Positions 7,405 through 14,950 of a stretch of 15,866 bases of DNA are shown here, one piece after another. The stretch spans positions 1-15,866 of the forward strand of contig CAIYWM010000640.1 of the NCBI GenBank assembly GCA_903929895.1, in the 5' to 3' direction. Each line of letters begins with the position of its first letter. Positions within the stretch are counted from its first letter, which is position 1. Made by a program: the position numbers and the translations under genes. The notes below the pieces were generated by a model that saw only the letters and a list, made by a program, of their open reading frames with translations, made no database searches and was not told the origin of the DNA. The stretch is from an uncultured Alphaproteobacteria bacterium. Lineage in GTDB: Bacteria > Pseudomonadota > Alphaproteobacteria > Reyranellales > Reyranellaceae.

Positions 7405-8435
7405 TTCGGCGTATATCCCTGCTTGCCGCTGAACACGAAGTTCGCCGGATCGCGCTCCAGCCGTGTGGCGATGACATTCAGATTGGCGGTGAGCTGGCGC
7501 AGATCGCGCAGCGCCAGCGAGAATTCGGTGAGGCCGGTCTCGGTGAAATTCTTGATCGGGCGGCTGTTGTCCGTGACCAGCTTGTTCAGCTGGCTGGCGG
7601 CAGAATTTATGTTGCTCAGGGCCGCCCGGGTCTCGTTGAGAGTCTTGCGCAGCTCGCCCGGATCCTTGCCGGCCAGCGCCTTGCGGGTCTCGGCATCCTG
7701 CGGGCCGATCTCCTGGGCGATCAGCGTGATCGATTCCGAGAGGTCGTTGAGCTTGGCGAAGGTCTTGCGGAATTCGGCCACCGCCTGCGGCAGCTCGGCC
7801 AGGGTGGTCTGGATGGCGGTATCAGACTTGGCAAAGGCGTTGGTTGCCGTCTGAAGGTTGCGCAGCGTGTCGGTGACGGCGCCGATGTTGTCGGGGCTCA
7901 GCAGGTCGTTCAGCCGGTCAACCGTCGTGCTGGCCTTGGTCAGCAGTTCCTGCGCCGACGTCGAGGTCGCCTGCAGGAACGAGGCGCCCTCGCGAATCTC
8001 CGGGTAGGGCTTCTCGCCCAGCTTCTTCTTGGGCTTGACCTGGTCGACGTCGAGGCGTCCCACGATCTGGATGAACGGCGCGCCGGCAATGAACGGCTTC
8101 TCGAAGACGGCATAGGAGCGGTCGCGAATGTCGATCGACCAGTCCACCGCCACCGTGACCTCGATCTTTTCCGTGAGCCGCTCCCGGCCGGTCGAGCGCT
8201 GCGTATCGACCCGGGAGGTGAGCTGGATGTCCGCGACACGGCCCACGCGCAAACCGCGATAGAAGACGGGCGAATCCTTGGTCAGTCCCTGCACGTCGCC
8301 CGAGAAGAGAATGTCGTAATAGGCATATGCCGTACGATCACCCGCGCGCAGCTTCCAGATGACGAATCCGGCCACGGCGGCGACGAACAGGATCATCGCC
8401 GCGCCAATCAGCACGTAGGGCGATTTTCTTTCCAT
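7401..8435 (-). CDS. MlaD-family MCE protein of lipid ABC transporter (LinM-like)
   Basis: Periplasmic substrate-channel subunit of an MCE transporter, 344 aa. One N-terminal membrane segment (about 8-28, PYVLIGAAMILFVAAVAGFV) anchors it in the inner membrane. The MCE domain follows (about 38-128) with the typical YYDILFSGDVQGLTKDSPVFYRG region (40-61, abridged) and VGRVADIQL (64-72). After residue 150 comes a long, mostly helical region rich in Leu, Ala and Thr with repeated NDL/RDL-type heptads, as in proteins whose helices form a hexameric tube. The C-terminus LERDPANFVFSGKQGYTPK resembles the tail of single-MCE-domain proteins. It is 6 bp downstream of the ATPase gene and overlaps the lipoprotein gene by 4 bp. 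Transport of a phospholipid or other hydrophobic substrate is known for the family; the substrate here is unknown. Confidence 0.92.
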   Translation of the reverse strand: MERKSPYVLIGAAMILFVAAVAGFVIWKLRAGDRTAYAYYDILFSGDVQGLTKDSPVFYRGLRVGRVADIQLTSRVDTQRSTGRERLTEKIEVTVAVDWSIDIRDRSYAVFEKPFIAGAPFIQIVGRLDVDQVKPKKKLGEKPYPEIREGASFLQATSTSAQELLTKASTTVDRLNDLLSPDNIGAVTDTLRNLQTATNAFAKSDTAIQTTLAELPQAVAEFRKTFAKLNDLSESITLIAQEIGPQDAETRKALAGKDPGELRKTLNETRAALSNINSAASQLNKLVTDNSRPIKNFTETGLTEFSLALRDLRQLTANLNVIATRLERDPANFVFSGKQGYTPK

Positions 8436-8441
8436 TCGATA

Positions 8442-9257
8442 CTACTTCTGCTCCCGCCGCGCTGCGCGCCCTCGCGGCCCATGGAAATATTCCCGAACCC
8501 AAGGATGGTCGTATTCCAGCAACTCCGCCATCGTACCCACCACGACGCGCTTGTCGAGGAGGACTGCAATCCGGTCGCAAATTGCGTTGAGGCTATCGAG
8601 GTCGTGCGTAACCATCAAAACCGTGAGGCCGAGGTTGCGGCTGAGGCCCTTCACCAGCTCGTCGTAATGGGAAGCACCGATCGGATCGAGACCTGCGGTG
8701 GGCTCGTCCAGGAACAGGAGTTCCGGATCGAGCGCGAGCGCCCGGGCGAGACTGGCACGTTTGCGCATGCCGCCGGAAAGTTCAGAGGGTTTCTTTTCGC
8801 CGGTATCGGCGGGAAGGCCGACCAGAGACACCTTGAGAGCCGCGATCTCGCGCATCGTCTCTTCCTCGAGCCCGGCATGCTCTCGGATCGGGACGATGAT
8901 GTTCTCCGTGACGTTGAGCGACGAGAACAGGGCGCCGTCCTGGAACTGGACGCCGGTATGGGCCAGCATCTGGCGCTGGGCTTTGCCTTGCAGCGTGCTG
9001 GTATCGACGCCCAGCATTTCGATCGTGCCCTCGCGCGCCTGGTTCAGGCCGATGATGGTCCGCAGAAGGACGGACTTGCCGGTCCCGGAACCGCCGACTA
9101 GACCGACAATCTCGCCGCGAAATACGTCGAAATCCAGATGATCGTGGATCACCTTGTCGCCGAACTGCGTGCGGATTCCGCGCAGGCGCAGGACGACCTC
9201 CCGGCCGTCGCGGTGGTCGACGATCTGCCCCCCTTCCAGCTTGGCGCCTTCAGCCAT
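8442..9257 (-). CDS. MCE transporter ATP-binding protein (MlaF/LinL-like)
   Basis: Cytoplasmic ATPase that powers the MlaE-type permease, 271 aa. The start is the ATG at 9257, sharing one base with the permease stop (TGATG); the frame is open further upstream but lies inside the permease gene. It has all ABC motifs: Walker A GGSGTGKS (55-62), the Q-loop region VQFQDGALFSSLNV (103-116) typical of MlaF, signature LSGGM (160-164), Walker B LLFLDEP (180-186) followed by the D-loop AGLDP, and switch His218 in THDLDS. LSGGMRKRASLARAL (160-174) is characteristic of the MlaF group. Coupled translation from the permease gene is likely, since no strong ribosome site is seen. Confidence 0.94.
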   Translation of the reverse strand: MAEGAKLEGGQIVDHRDGREVVLRLRGIRTQFGDKVIHDHLDFDVFRGEIVGLVGGSGTGKSVLLRTIIGLNQAREGTIEMLGVDTSTLQGKAQRQMLAHTGVQFQDGALFSSLNVTENIIVPIREHAGLEEETMREIAALKVSLVGLPADTGEKKPSELSGGMRKRASLARALALDPELLFLDEPTAGLDPIGASHYDELVKGLSRNLGLTVLMVTHDLDSLNAICDRIAVLLDKRVVVGTMAELLEYDHPWVREYFHGPRGRAARREQK

Positions 9258-10387
9258 CAGACGCCGGCAAGCAGGAAGATGACCGAGAAAATCGCGTCCA
9301 GCACGATCACGCAGAAGATCGATTCGACCACGGCCTTGGTCGTGAGCTGCCCGACGCTCTCGGCGCTGCCGCGAACCTGGAGCCCCTCGAAGCAACCGAT
9401 CGTGGCGATCACGATGCCGAAGACCGGCGCCTTGATCATGCCCGTATAGAAGTGCCATGGGCCGACCATGTCGCGCAGCCGGTCGAAGAACTGCACGAAG
9501 GTGAAGTCGAGATAGATGGTGCAGGCGACCGCGCCGCCCAGCAGGCCCGCCATGTCGCCCCAGAAGGCGAGCAGCGGCATCGAGATCAGCAGCGCTGTGA
9601 TACGTGGCAGGACCAGCCATTCGATCGGATTGAGGCCGATCGTGCGCATCGCATCGACCTCCTGGTTGACCTGCATCGTGCCGATCTGGGCCGTGAAGGC
9701 GCTCCCCGAGCGGCCCGCGACGATGATCGCGGTCAGGAGCGGCCCCAGCTCGCGGAACATGCCGATACCGACCGCCTCGACGGTGAAAATCTCCGCGCCG
9801 AACTGGCGCAGCTGCTGGACGCCCTGGTAGGCGATGACCACGCCGATCAGAAAGCAGAGGACGCCGACGATCACGAGGGCGCGGATCCAGACCTCGTACA
9901 TCTGCCGGATAACGGCGTTCGGCCGAAACCGCTTGGGCTGCAGGATGGCTTCGACGAACACGACGAGGATCTCGCCGAAGAAGGCGCAGAGATTCAGAAC
10001 CTGCTTGTAGAAGTCGATCGTTCCGTGGCCGACCTCCTCCAGCCAGTGCGCCAGCCAGTTGACCTTACGGTCCGGCTGGGCCTGGCACATGTTCTCGCGG
10101 ACCACCTTGAAGAGGGCCGCCTGCGCCTCGTTCCGGGTTTCCACCTCGGCATCGGGTCCGCACCCGGCGATTTCGAGGATCTCGAGCACCCCTGCCGTGT
10201 CGACACGATCGAGCCCCGTCGCATCGACGGCGCGACGATCCTTCAAACGGGTACCGGCAGCCGCGAGAGCGCTCTCGGCCTTCTTGCGGATTCCGCGGAT
10301 GCTGAACACCGTCCACGTCCCGCCGACTTCCACGACGGGCTTGCCCGCGCGCTCCGTGTAACGAATTGTGGGTTCCGCTTCGGCCAT
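9257..10387 (-). CDS. MlaE-type permease with N-terminal STAS (MlaB-like) domain
   Basis: Inner-membrane subunit of the MCE transporter, 376 aa, and first gene of a four-gene operon. Residues 1 to about 100 form a soluble STAS-like domain with GLDRVDTAGVLEIL (58-71), the position of the conserved Ser/Thr loop of MlaB. Residues about 130-376 are the MlaE permease with roughly five or six hydrophobic stretches (for example 168-188, 215-230, 262-292, 318-332 and 353-374) and the family core RELGPLLTAIIVAGRSGSA (212-230) and QVNQEVDAM (239-247). In E. coli MlaB is a separate protein bound to MlaF; fused versions are known in proteobacteria. Ordinary MlaE is about 260 aa, so the extra length is the STAS part. 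No clear Shine-Dalgarno sequence precedes the ATG at 10387. The ppk2 gene is divergent, 94 bp away. Confidence 0.93.
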   Translation of the reverse strand: MAEAEPTIRYTERAGKPVVEVGGTWTVFSIRGIRKKAESALAAAGTRLKDRRAVDATGLDRVDTAGVLEILEIAGCGPDAEVETRNEAQAALFKVVRENMCQAQPDRKVNWLAHWLEEVGHGTIDFYKQVLNLCAFFGEILVVFVEAILQPKRFRPNAVIRQMYEVWIRALVIVGVLCFLIGVVIAYQGVQQLRQFGAEIFTVEAVGIGMFRELGPLLTAIIVAGRSGSAFTAQIGTMQVNQEVDAMRTIGLNPIEWLVLPRITALLISMPLLAFWGDMAGLLGGAVACTIYLDFTFVQFFDRLRDMVGPWHFYTGMIKAPVFGIVIATIGCFEGLQVRGSAESVGQLTTKAVVESIFCVIVLDAIFSVIFLLAGV

Positions 10388-10481
10388 CGGCGAAGATTAG
10401 TCGACGTGCCGGTTGGTGCTGTCAATCTCCGTGCATTGCCTCGGCGCCCTGCCGCTGTCACGATCCAGCCGGGAGGACCGG
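10388..10481. promoter_or_regulatory. Divergent intergenic region, MCE operon and ppk2
   Basis: This 94-bp spacer is the only place for the promoter of the MCE operon (minus) and probably of ppk2 (plus). A strong ribosome site GGGAGG (10471-10476) lies 5 bp before the ppk2 ATG. No confident -35/-10 pair or operator palindrome was found in either direction. Confidence 0.35.
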
Positions 10482-11297
10482 ATGGGCAAGTGGCCACGGC
10501 TGGACAAGATCGAGATGATCGACGGTCCGATCGACAAGCAGAGTTACGAACGCCAGATCAAGAAGTTGCAGGAGCGGCTGCTCGACCTCCAGGTCAACGA
10601 TCTGCGGACGGGCGGACGGGCGCTGATCTGCCTCGACGGTTGGGACGCCGCCGGCAAGGGCGGCATGATCGAGCGGCTGGTGGCGGGACTGGAGCCGAAG
10701 TCGGTGCAGGTCTGGCGCATCGGTGCGCCGACACCCGAAGAGCAGGGCCGGCACTATCTTTGGCGTTTCTGGAACCGGCTGCCCGCCCCCGGCAATTGGG
10801 CGATTTTCGACCGGACGTGGTACGGCCGCGTCCTGGTGGAGCGCATCGAGGGCTTCTGTGAGAAGTCCGCCTGGGAGCGCGCCTACCGCGAAATCAACGA
10901 GTTCGAGCGTCAGCTTGCCGACGATGGCGTGCGGATCGTGAAGCTGCTCGTGCATGTCAGCGCCGAGGAACAGAAGCGGCGGATGATCGAGCGCCTCAGC
11001 AAGCCCGGCAAGCACTACAAGATCGGCCTCGAGGATTTTCGCAACATCGCCAAGCGCCGGCAGTATCTAGACGCCTACGACGACGTGCTCGAGCGCACCG
11101 ATACCGAACATGCCCCCTGGCATGTCGTTGCCAGCGACGAGAAGATGCATGCCCGCCTGAAAGGCCTGCAGATTATCGCGGACCGGCTGGGCGAAGGCGT
11201 CAGGATCGAGGCCCAAGAGCTCGATCCGAGGATCCTCGAAGCCGCCTACGAAACCTGGGGATGGCGGCCGGAGAAAAGCGGCACCGGCAAGAAATAG
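10482..11297 (+). CDS. ppk2: Polyphosphate kinase 2 (PPK2) family
   Basis: PPK2 enzymes transfer phosphate between inorganic polyphosphate and nucleotides. The protein is 271 aa from the ATG at 10482, chosen because GGGAGG lies just upstream and the open frame before it has no family residues. Walker A is DGWDAAGKGG (52-61). Walker B is FDRTWYGRVLVER (109-121). VWRIGAPTPEEQGRHYLWRFW (77-97, abridged to key residues W78, P83, E86, R90 and W94) forms the lid-proximal part. The C-terminal half contains VHVSAEEQKRRMIER and APWHVVASDEK (211-221). The WYGRVLVERIEGF stretch is like polyphosphate:AMP phosphotransferase (class II) sequences, but AMP versus ADP preference cannot be fixed by eye. It converges on rlmJ with an 18-bp gap. 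It probably acts in energy or nucleotide phosphate balance, with no evident functional tie to neighbours. Confidence 0.92.
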   Translation: MGKWPRLDKIEMIDGPIDKQSYERQIKKLQERLLDLQVNDLRTGGRALICLDGWDAAGKGGMIERLVAGLEPKSVQVWRIGAPTPEEQGRHYLWRFWNRLPAPGNWAIFDRTWYGRVLVERIEGFCEKSAWERAYREINEFERQLADDGVRIVKLLVHVSAEEQKRRMIERLSKPGKHYKIGLEDFRNIAKRRQYLDAYDDVLERTDTEHAPWHVVASDEKMHARLKGLQIIADRLGEGVRIEAQELDPRILEAAYETWGWRPEKSGTGKK

Positions 11298-11315
11298 CCC
11301 GGCACCATCACGGGT

Positions 11316-12176
11316 TCATGCCTGAGCCGGGGTGCTGGCCGGCGACGCGACCAGGCTCGACCTAGCGCCGTCTCCAAGACGGGCGGCGATCCAGGGCAGC
11401 GCCTCACGCATCGCCTCCTCGAATTTCCAGGGCGGATTGATCACGACCAGCCCGCAGGCCGCGAGCTTTCCGTCGGGCGTCCGCGGGCCCAGGTCGAGTT
11501 CCATACGCAGGTACTTCTCCTCCGCCAGCGACGCGAAGAAGGATTCGACGGCCGCCTCGTCCTTGATCGGATACCAGACCGCGTAGCAGCCGGTGGCGAA
11601 ACGGCGGAGCCCGTGGCGAACCGCGCGCGTCAGGACCTCGAATTCGTCGGTCGCCTCGAAGGGCGGATCGATCAGCACCAGGGCGCGGCGCTCGACCGGC
11701 GGCAGTGTCGCCTTGACCGCGTGATAGCCGTCGGCCTGCCGCACCTCGACGGCCATGTCGCCGGCGAACTCGCGCTTCAGCAGCAACGCTTCCTCGGGAT
11801 GCTTCTCGCAGGCGATGAAGCGGTCGCCCGGTCGCAGGGCCGCGCGGACCAGTCGCGGCGAGCCGGGATAACGATGGAGCGCACCGCCCGGCGGCCCGAA
11901 CTTGCGATCGTAGGCCTGGACCGCCGCGAGATAGCGCGCAACGGCGGGCGGCATCCCGGTCCGGCTCTCGGCCATCAGGCGCCCGATGCCCGCCTCCGCC
12001 TCGCCCGTGCGCCGCGCCTGGGAGCCGGCGAGGTCGTAGCCTCCGGCGCCGGCATGCGTGTCGAGCACGAACAGCTTCTTGTCCTTGGCCGTCAGCAGGC
12101 GCAGGAGTTCGCAGAGCGCTGTGTGCTTCAGCAGGTCGGCAAAATTGCCGGCGTGATAGCCGTGGCGGTAGTTCAC
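11316..12176 (-). CDS. rlmJ: 23S rRNA (adenine(2030)-N6)-methyltransferase RlmJ
   Basis: RlmJ methylates A2030 of 23S rRNA using S-adenosylmethionine. The N-terminus NYRHGYHAGNFADLLKH (2-18) is the family signature. DTHAGAGGY (39-47) is the SAM-binding motif. YPGSP (103-107), ACEKHPEE (122-129) and the catalytic DPPFE (170-174) follow. VINPPWKFEE near the C-terminus is also typical. I chose the GTG at 12176 as start because it puts the family N-terminus at residue 1-2 and gives 286 aa, near the 280 aa of E. coli RlmJ. The only other in-frame start before it is another GTG at 12215, adding 13 residues foreign to the family. No strong ribosome binding site precedes either. It is divergent from the amidase gene and convergent with ppk2; it looks monocistronic. 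Confidence 0.93.
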   Translation of the reverse strand: MNYRHGYHAGNFADLLKHTALCELLRLLTAKDKKLFVLDTHAGAGGYDLAGSQARRTGEAEAGIGRLMAESRTGMPPAVARYLAAVQAYDRKFGPPGGALHRYPGSPRLVRAALRPGDRFIACEKHPEEALLLKREFAGDMAVEVRQADGYHAVKATLPPVERRALVLIDPPFEATDEFEVLTRAVRHGLRRFATGCYAVWYPIKDEAAVESFFASLAEEKYLRMELDLGPRTPDGKLAACGLVVINPPWKFEEAMREALPWIAARLGDGARSSLVASPASTPAQA

Positions 12177-12257
12177 AGAAGATTCTGGCCCGATTTGAGA
12201 TGATTCCCCGGGCACGGTATGTGCTTCGGGCGCAGGACACTACAGTTGAGGATCGAA
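12177..12257. promoter_or_regulatory. Divergent intergenic region, rlmJ and amidase gene
   Basis: This 81-bp spacer must hold both promoters. GAGG (12248-12251) lies 6 bp before the amidase ATG at 12258 and is a plausible ribosome site. No confident -35/-10 pair was recognised. Confidence 0.3.
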
Positions 12258-13196
12258 ATGGCCAACCACGAGCTGCATTCTTCGCCCGAGACCTGTCACT
12301 GGGGCTATTTCGACAGCCAGCTCCCGCCCCAGCTCCGCATCAAGTCGGGCGACACGGCCACGATCCATTGCGTGTCGGGCGCGGCCGAGATCCTGCCGGG
12401 CGAGCCCTACAACGTGCTGCCCGAGCACCGCGAGATCCTCTCCAAGCTGAAGCCGCATATCGGCCGCCACATCCTGACCGGGCCCGTCCATGTCGAGGGC
12501 GCCGAGCGCGGCGACGTGCTGGCGGTCGAGGTGCTCGACATCAAGTTCCGCACCAACTGGGGCTGGAACGTGCAGCGGCCGCTGATGGGCACCCTGCCCG
12601 AGGACTTCCCCTTCTTCCGCCTGACCCACATCCCGATCGATTCCAACCGCGGCGTCTGCACCATGCCGTGGGGGACCGAGATCGAGCTCAAGCCCTTCTT
12701 CGGCATCATGGGCGTCGCCCCGCCGCCGGAATGGGGCCAGTGCAGCTCGGTCGAGCCGCGCGCCTTCGGCGGCAACATCGACAACAAGCATTTCCGGGTC
12801 GGCACCACGGTCTACTTCCCCGTCTTCGCCGATGGCGGCCTGTTCTCGACCGGCGACGGCCATGGCGTTCAGGGCGACGGCGAGGTCAACCTGACGGCGC
12901 TCGAGACCAGCCTGAGCGGCACCTTCAAGTTCACGCTGCATAAGGGCATGAAGCTCAACAACCCTCGCGCCGAGACGGCGACGCACTGGATCACTCACGG
13001 CTTCGACCAGGATCTCGACGACGCCGCCAAGGAAGCGCTGCGCGACATGATCCGGCTGATCACCGCCAAGACCGGCCTCAAGCCCGAGGATGCCTACATG
13101 CTCTGCAGCCTGCAGGCCGACCTGCACGTCACCCAGACGGTCGACGGCAACAAGGGCATCCACTGCATGATCGAGAAGAAGATCATCGGCGGCTGA
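12258..13196 (+). CDS. Acetamidase/formamidase family hydrolase (FmdA/AmdA)
   Basis: Family members hydrolyse small amides such as formamide or acetamide to the acid and ammonia, with bound metal. The protein is 312 aa from the ATG at 12258, preceded by GAGG; the open frame to 12219 adds 13 residues in the promoter region. Motifs: TGPVHVEGAERGDVLAVEVL (74-93), PFFGIMGVAP (146-155), GGNIDNK (171-177), and GGLFSTGDGHGVQGDGEV (193-210), the last being the most diagnostic block. A C-terminal block CSLQADLHVTQTVDGNKG (283-300) also fits. There is no signal peptide, so it is cytosolic. Many members have unknown amide substrates. A Cds1-like PLP enzyme follows after 30 bp on the same strand, so a two-gene operon is likely. 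Confidence 0.92.
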   Translation: MANHELHSSPETCHWGYFDSQLPPQLRIKSGDTATIHCVSGAAEILPGEPYNVLPEHREILSKLKPHIGRHILTGPVHVEGAERGDVLAVEVLDIKFRTNWGWNVQRPLMGTLPEDFPFFRLTHIPIDSNRGVCTMPWGTEIELKPFFGIMGVAPPPEWGQCSSVEPRAFGGNIDNKHFRVGTTVYFPVFADGGLFSTGDGHGVQGDGEVNLTALETSLSGTFKFTLHKGMKLNNPRAETATHWITHGFDQDLDDAAKEALRDMIRLITAKTGLKPEDAYMLCSLQADLHVTQTVDGNKGIHCMIEKKIIGG

Positions 13197-13226
13197 CGCC
13201 GGGAACCGGGTGCGGGCGAGCGGACC

Positions 13227-14333
13227 ATGACGCACATGCAGCTTCTCGACGAGGCGGTCGCCCGTCACAACGATGCCGAATGGTCCCGCCGGGCGCTGGA
13301 CCTGATCCGCAACGACCAGCGCCGCTCGGCCGATACTCACCTGCTGCGGCTCGACCTGCCGGTGCTGGAAGGGATCGACGTCTACCTCAAGGACGAGTCG
13401 ACCCATCCCACGGGCAGCCTCAAGCACCGGCTGGCGCGCTCGCTGTTCCTGTACGGGATCTGCAACGGCCGGATCCGGCAGGACACGCCGATCGTCGAGG
13501 CCTCGTCGGGCTCGACGGCGATCTCGGAGGCCTACTTCGCCCGCCTGCTGGGCCTCCCCTTCCATGCCGTGATGTCGGCATCGACCTCGGCGGAAAAGAT
13601 CGCGGAGATCGAACGGCAGCACGGCAAGTGCCACCTGGTCGCGGACGGACGCGGCATCTACGCAGCCGCCGAGGCGCTGGCGGCCGAGTTGCGCGGCGTC
13701 TACGTCGACCAGTTCACCTATGCCGAACGGGCCACCGACTGGCGCGGCAACAACAACATCGCCGAATCGATCTTCGAGCAGATGAGCCGCGAACCCCATC
13801 CGGTGCCGACCTGGATCGTCATGAGCGCCGGCACCGGCGGCACCACCGCAACGCTCGGCCGGTACATCCGCTACATGCGTTACGCCACCCGTCTCTGCGT
13901 CGCCGATCCGGAGTTCTCCGCCTTCTTCGAGGCCTTCGCCAAGGGCAACCTGGAGGCCACCTGCGAGCGCGGCTCGCGCATCGAAGGGATCGGCCGGCCG
14001 AGGGTCGAGCCCTCGTTCCTGCCCAACATGATCGATCGCATGATGCGGGTGCCCGATGCCCAGTCGCTGGCCGGCATGCGGGTTCTCTCGCGCCTGCTCG
14101 GCCGCAAGGTGGGCGGCTCGACCGGCACCAACTTCGTGGCGCTCTGCATCCTCACGTCGCGCATGAAGGCGGAGGGCCGTACGGGCTCCCTGGTCTCGCT
14201 GATCTGCGACAGCGGTGAGCGGTACGGGAATACCTACTACAACGACGATTGGGTCGCCGCACAGGGTCTCGACCTCGAGCCGCACGAGCGCGCTCTCGAA
14301 GCCTTCCTGAAGGACGGCGAAGCGATCATCTAA
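13227..14333 (+). CDS. PLP-dependent cysteine synthase family protein, Cds1-like (fold type II)
   Basis: Fold-type II PLP enzyme, 368 aa. [15 protein letters not shown] (60-74) contains the Schiff-base Lys66. [10 protein letters not shown] (91-100) is the substrate-carboxylate loop. [14 protein letters not shown] (200-213) binds the PLP phosphate. [14 protein letters not shown] (326-339) ends the core. The N-terminal extension and [13 protein letters not shown] wording resemble the Cds1/PLP-dependent cysteine synthase-like group (for example mycobacterial L-cysteine desulfhydrase Cds1) rather than classic CysK. Desulfhydration of cysteine or a synthase reaction on an activated serine are both possible. 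The start is the ATG at 13227; Met4 (13236) is an alternative. It lies 30 bp after the amidase gene on the same strand. Together they might degrade a sulfur- or amide-containing metabolite, which is speculation. Confidence 0.88.
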   Translation: MTHMQLLDEAVARHNDAEWSRRALDLIRNDQRRSADTHLLRLDLPVLEGIDVYLKDESTHPTGSLKHRLARSLFLYGICNGRIRQDTPIVEASSGSTAISEAYFARLLGLPFHAVMSASTSAEKIAEIERQHGKCHLVADGRGIYAAAEALAAELRGVYVDQFTYAERATDWRGNNNIAESIFEQMSREPHPVPTWIVMSAGTGGTTATLGRYIRYMRYATRLCVADPEFSAFFEAFAKGNLEATCERGSRIEGIGRPRVEPSFLPNMIDRMMRVPDAQSLAGMRVLSRLLGRKVGGSTGTNFVALCILTSRMKAEGRTGSLVSLICDSGERYGNTYYNDDWVAAQGLDLEPHERALEAFLKDGEAII

Positions 14334-14500
14334 CCTTGCCGCCGGGTGCGCTGCTGCGTCTTCCTGGCCGGCGCCGCCATCGGCTTCACCCAGATCGGCT
14401 CATCGGTGATCCGGTATCGCGATCTAGGCCGGCTGGGTGCGCGGGACACGCTGCGGAGAAGACGGTGCCGGGAACGCGTGGGCGATCGCGACACTCCCCA
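14334..14500. other. Convergent intergenic spacer without recognised feature
   Basis: This 167-bp spacer lies between the convergent PLP-enzyme and nfeD-like genes. It is GC-rich. No convincing terminator with a T run, no RNA gene and no small ORF with a ribosome binding site was seen. Confidence 0.5.
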
Positions 14501-14944
14501 TCAGGGCGCCGGCTCCACGGCGAGTTCGGTGCCGCTCACCGACTTCACGCGCACCTTGGCGCCCTTGACCATGTCGGGACCGGTGACGCTCCAGCTTCCG
14601 TCGCCGAGAATGACGCGACCGCGCCCGTTCAGGATGGGCTCGTCGAGCACGAGGATCCTGCCGATCAGGGCGTCGCCGCGGGCATTGCGCGTGGAGGTCG
14701 CCGGATTGTCGGCATGCTGCAGCCGGCGCAGGGTCCGGCGCAGCCCGACAGCCGCCGCGACCGAGATCACCGCAAAGGTCAGGAGCTGCAGTTCGATCGA
14801 CAGATCGGACACGACCAGCAGGAAGAGGCCCGCCGCCGCCGCCCCGATGGCGAGGAAAAGGAAGACGACGCCGGGCAGCATCATCTCGAAGACGAGCAGC
14901 ACGGCAGCGATCGCCCACCAGTACCAGAAGACCACCTTGAACAT
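14501..14944 (-). CDS. NfeD family membrane protein (short, NfeD1b type)
   Basis: Small membrane protein of 147 aa that partners an SPFH protein. It has about three hydrophobic segments (roughly 8-25, 27-45 and 53-69), including WYWWAIAAVLLVFEMMLPG, typical of the NfeD N-terminus. A C-terminal OB-fold (about 92-146) carries GRGRVILGDGSWSVTG (107-122) and KGAKVRVKSVSGTELAVEP (127-145). It lacks the ClpP-like serine protease domain of long NfeD proteins. Its start is only 6 bp after the stop of the upstream SPFH gene, so the two are co-transcribed and probably translationally coupled; no separate ribosome site is evident. In other bacteria the pair forms membrane microdomain or protein quality-control assemblies; the same is inferred here. 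Confidence 0.93.
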   Translation of the reverse strand: MFKVVFWYWWAIAAVLLVFEMMLPGVVFLFLAIGAAAAGLFLLVVSDLSIELQLLTFAVISVAAAVGLRRTLRRLQHADNPATSTRNARGDALIGRILVLDEPILNGRGRVILGDGSWSVTGPDMVKGAKVRVKSVSGTELAVEPAP

Positions 14945-14950
14945 CGCGGA

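Noticed and set aside
9452..10861. 469-aa plus-strand ORF across the permease and the ppk2 start
   Set aside because: It overlaps the permease antisense and ppk2 in another frame, both strongly supported; it has only low-complexity Arg/Ala-rich sequence.
11298..11345. Imperfect inverted repeat between ppk2 and rlmJ (CCGGCACC and GGTGCTGG)
   Set aside because: It has a mismatch, a loop of over 20 nt, no T run, and its right arm is inside rlmJ, so it is not called a terminator.
12240..14285. 681-aa minus-strand ORF opposite the amidase and PLP-enzyme genes
   Set aside because: It crosses two well-supported genes and their spacer, has no recognisable domain, and is a GC-codon-bias shadow of the opposite strand.
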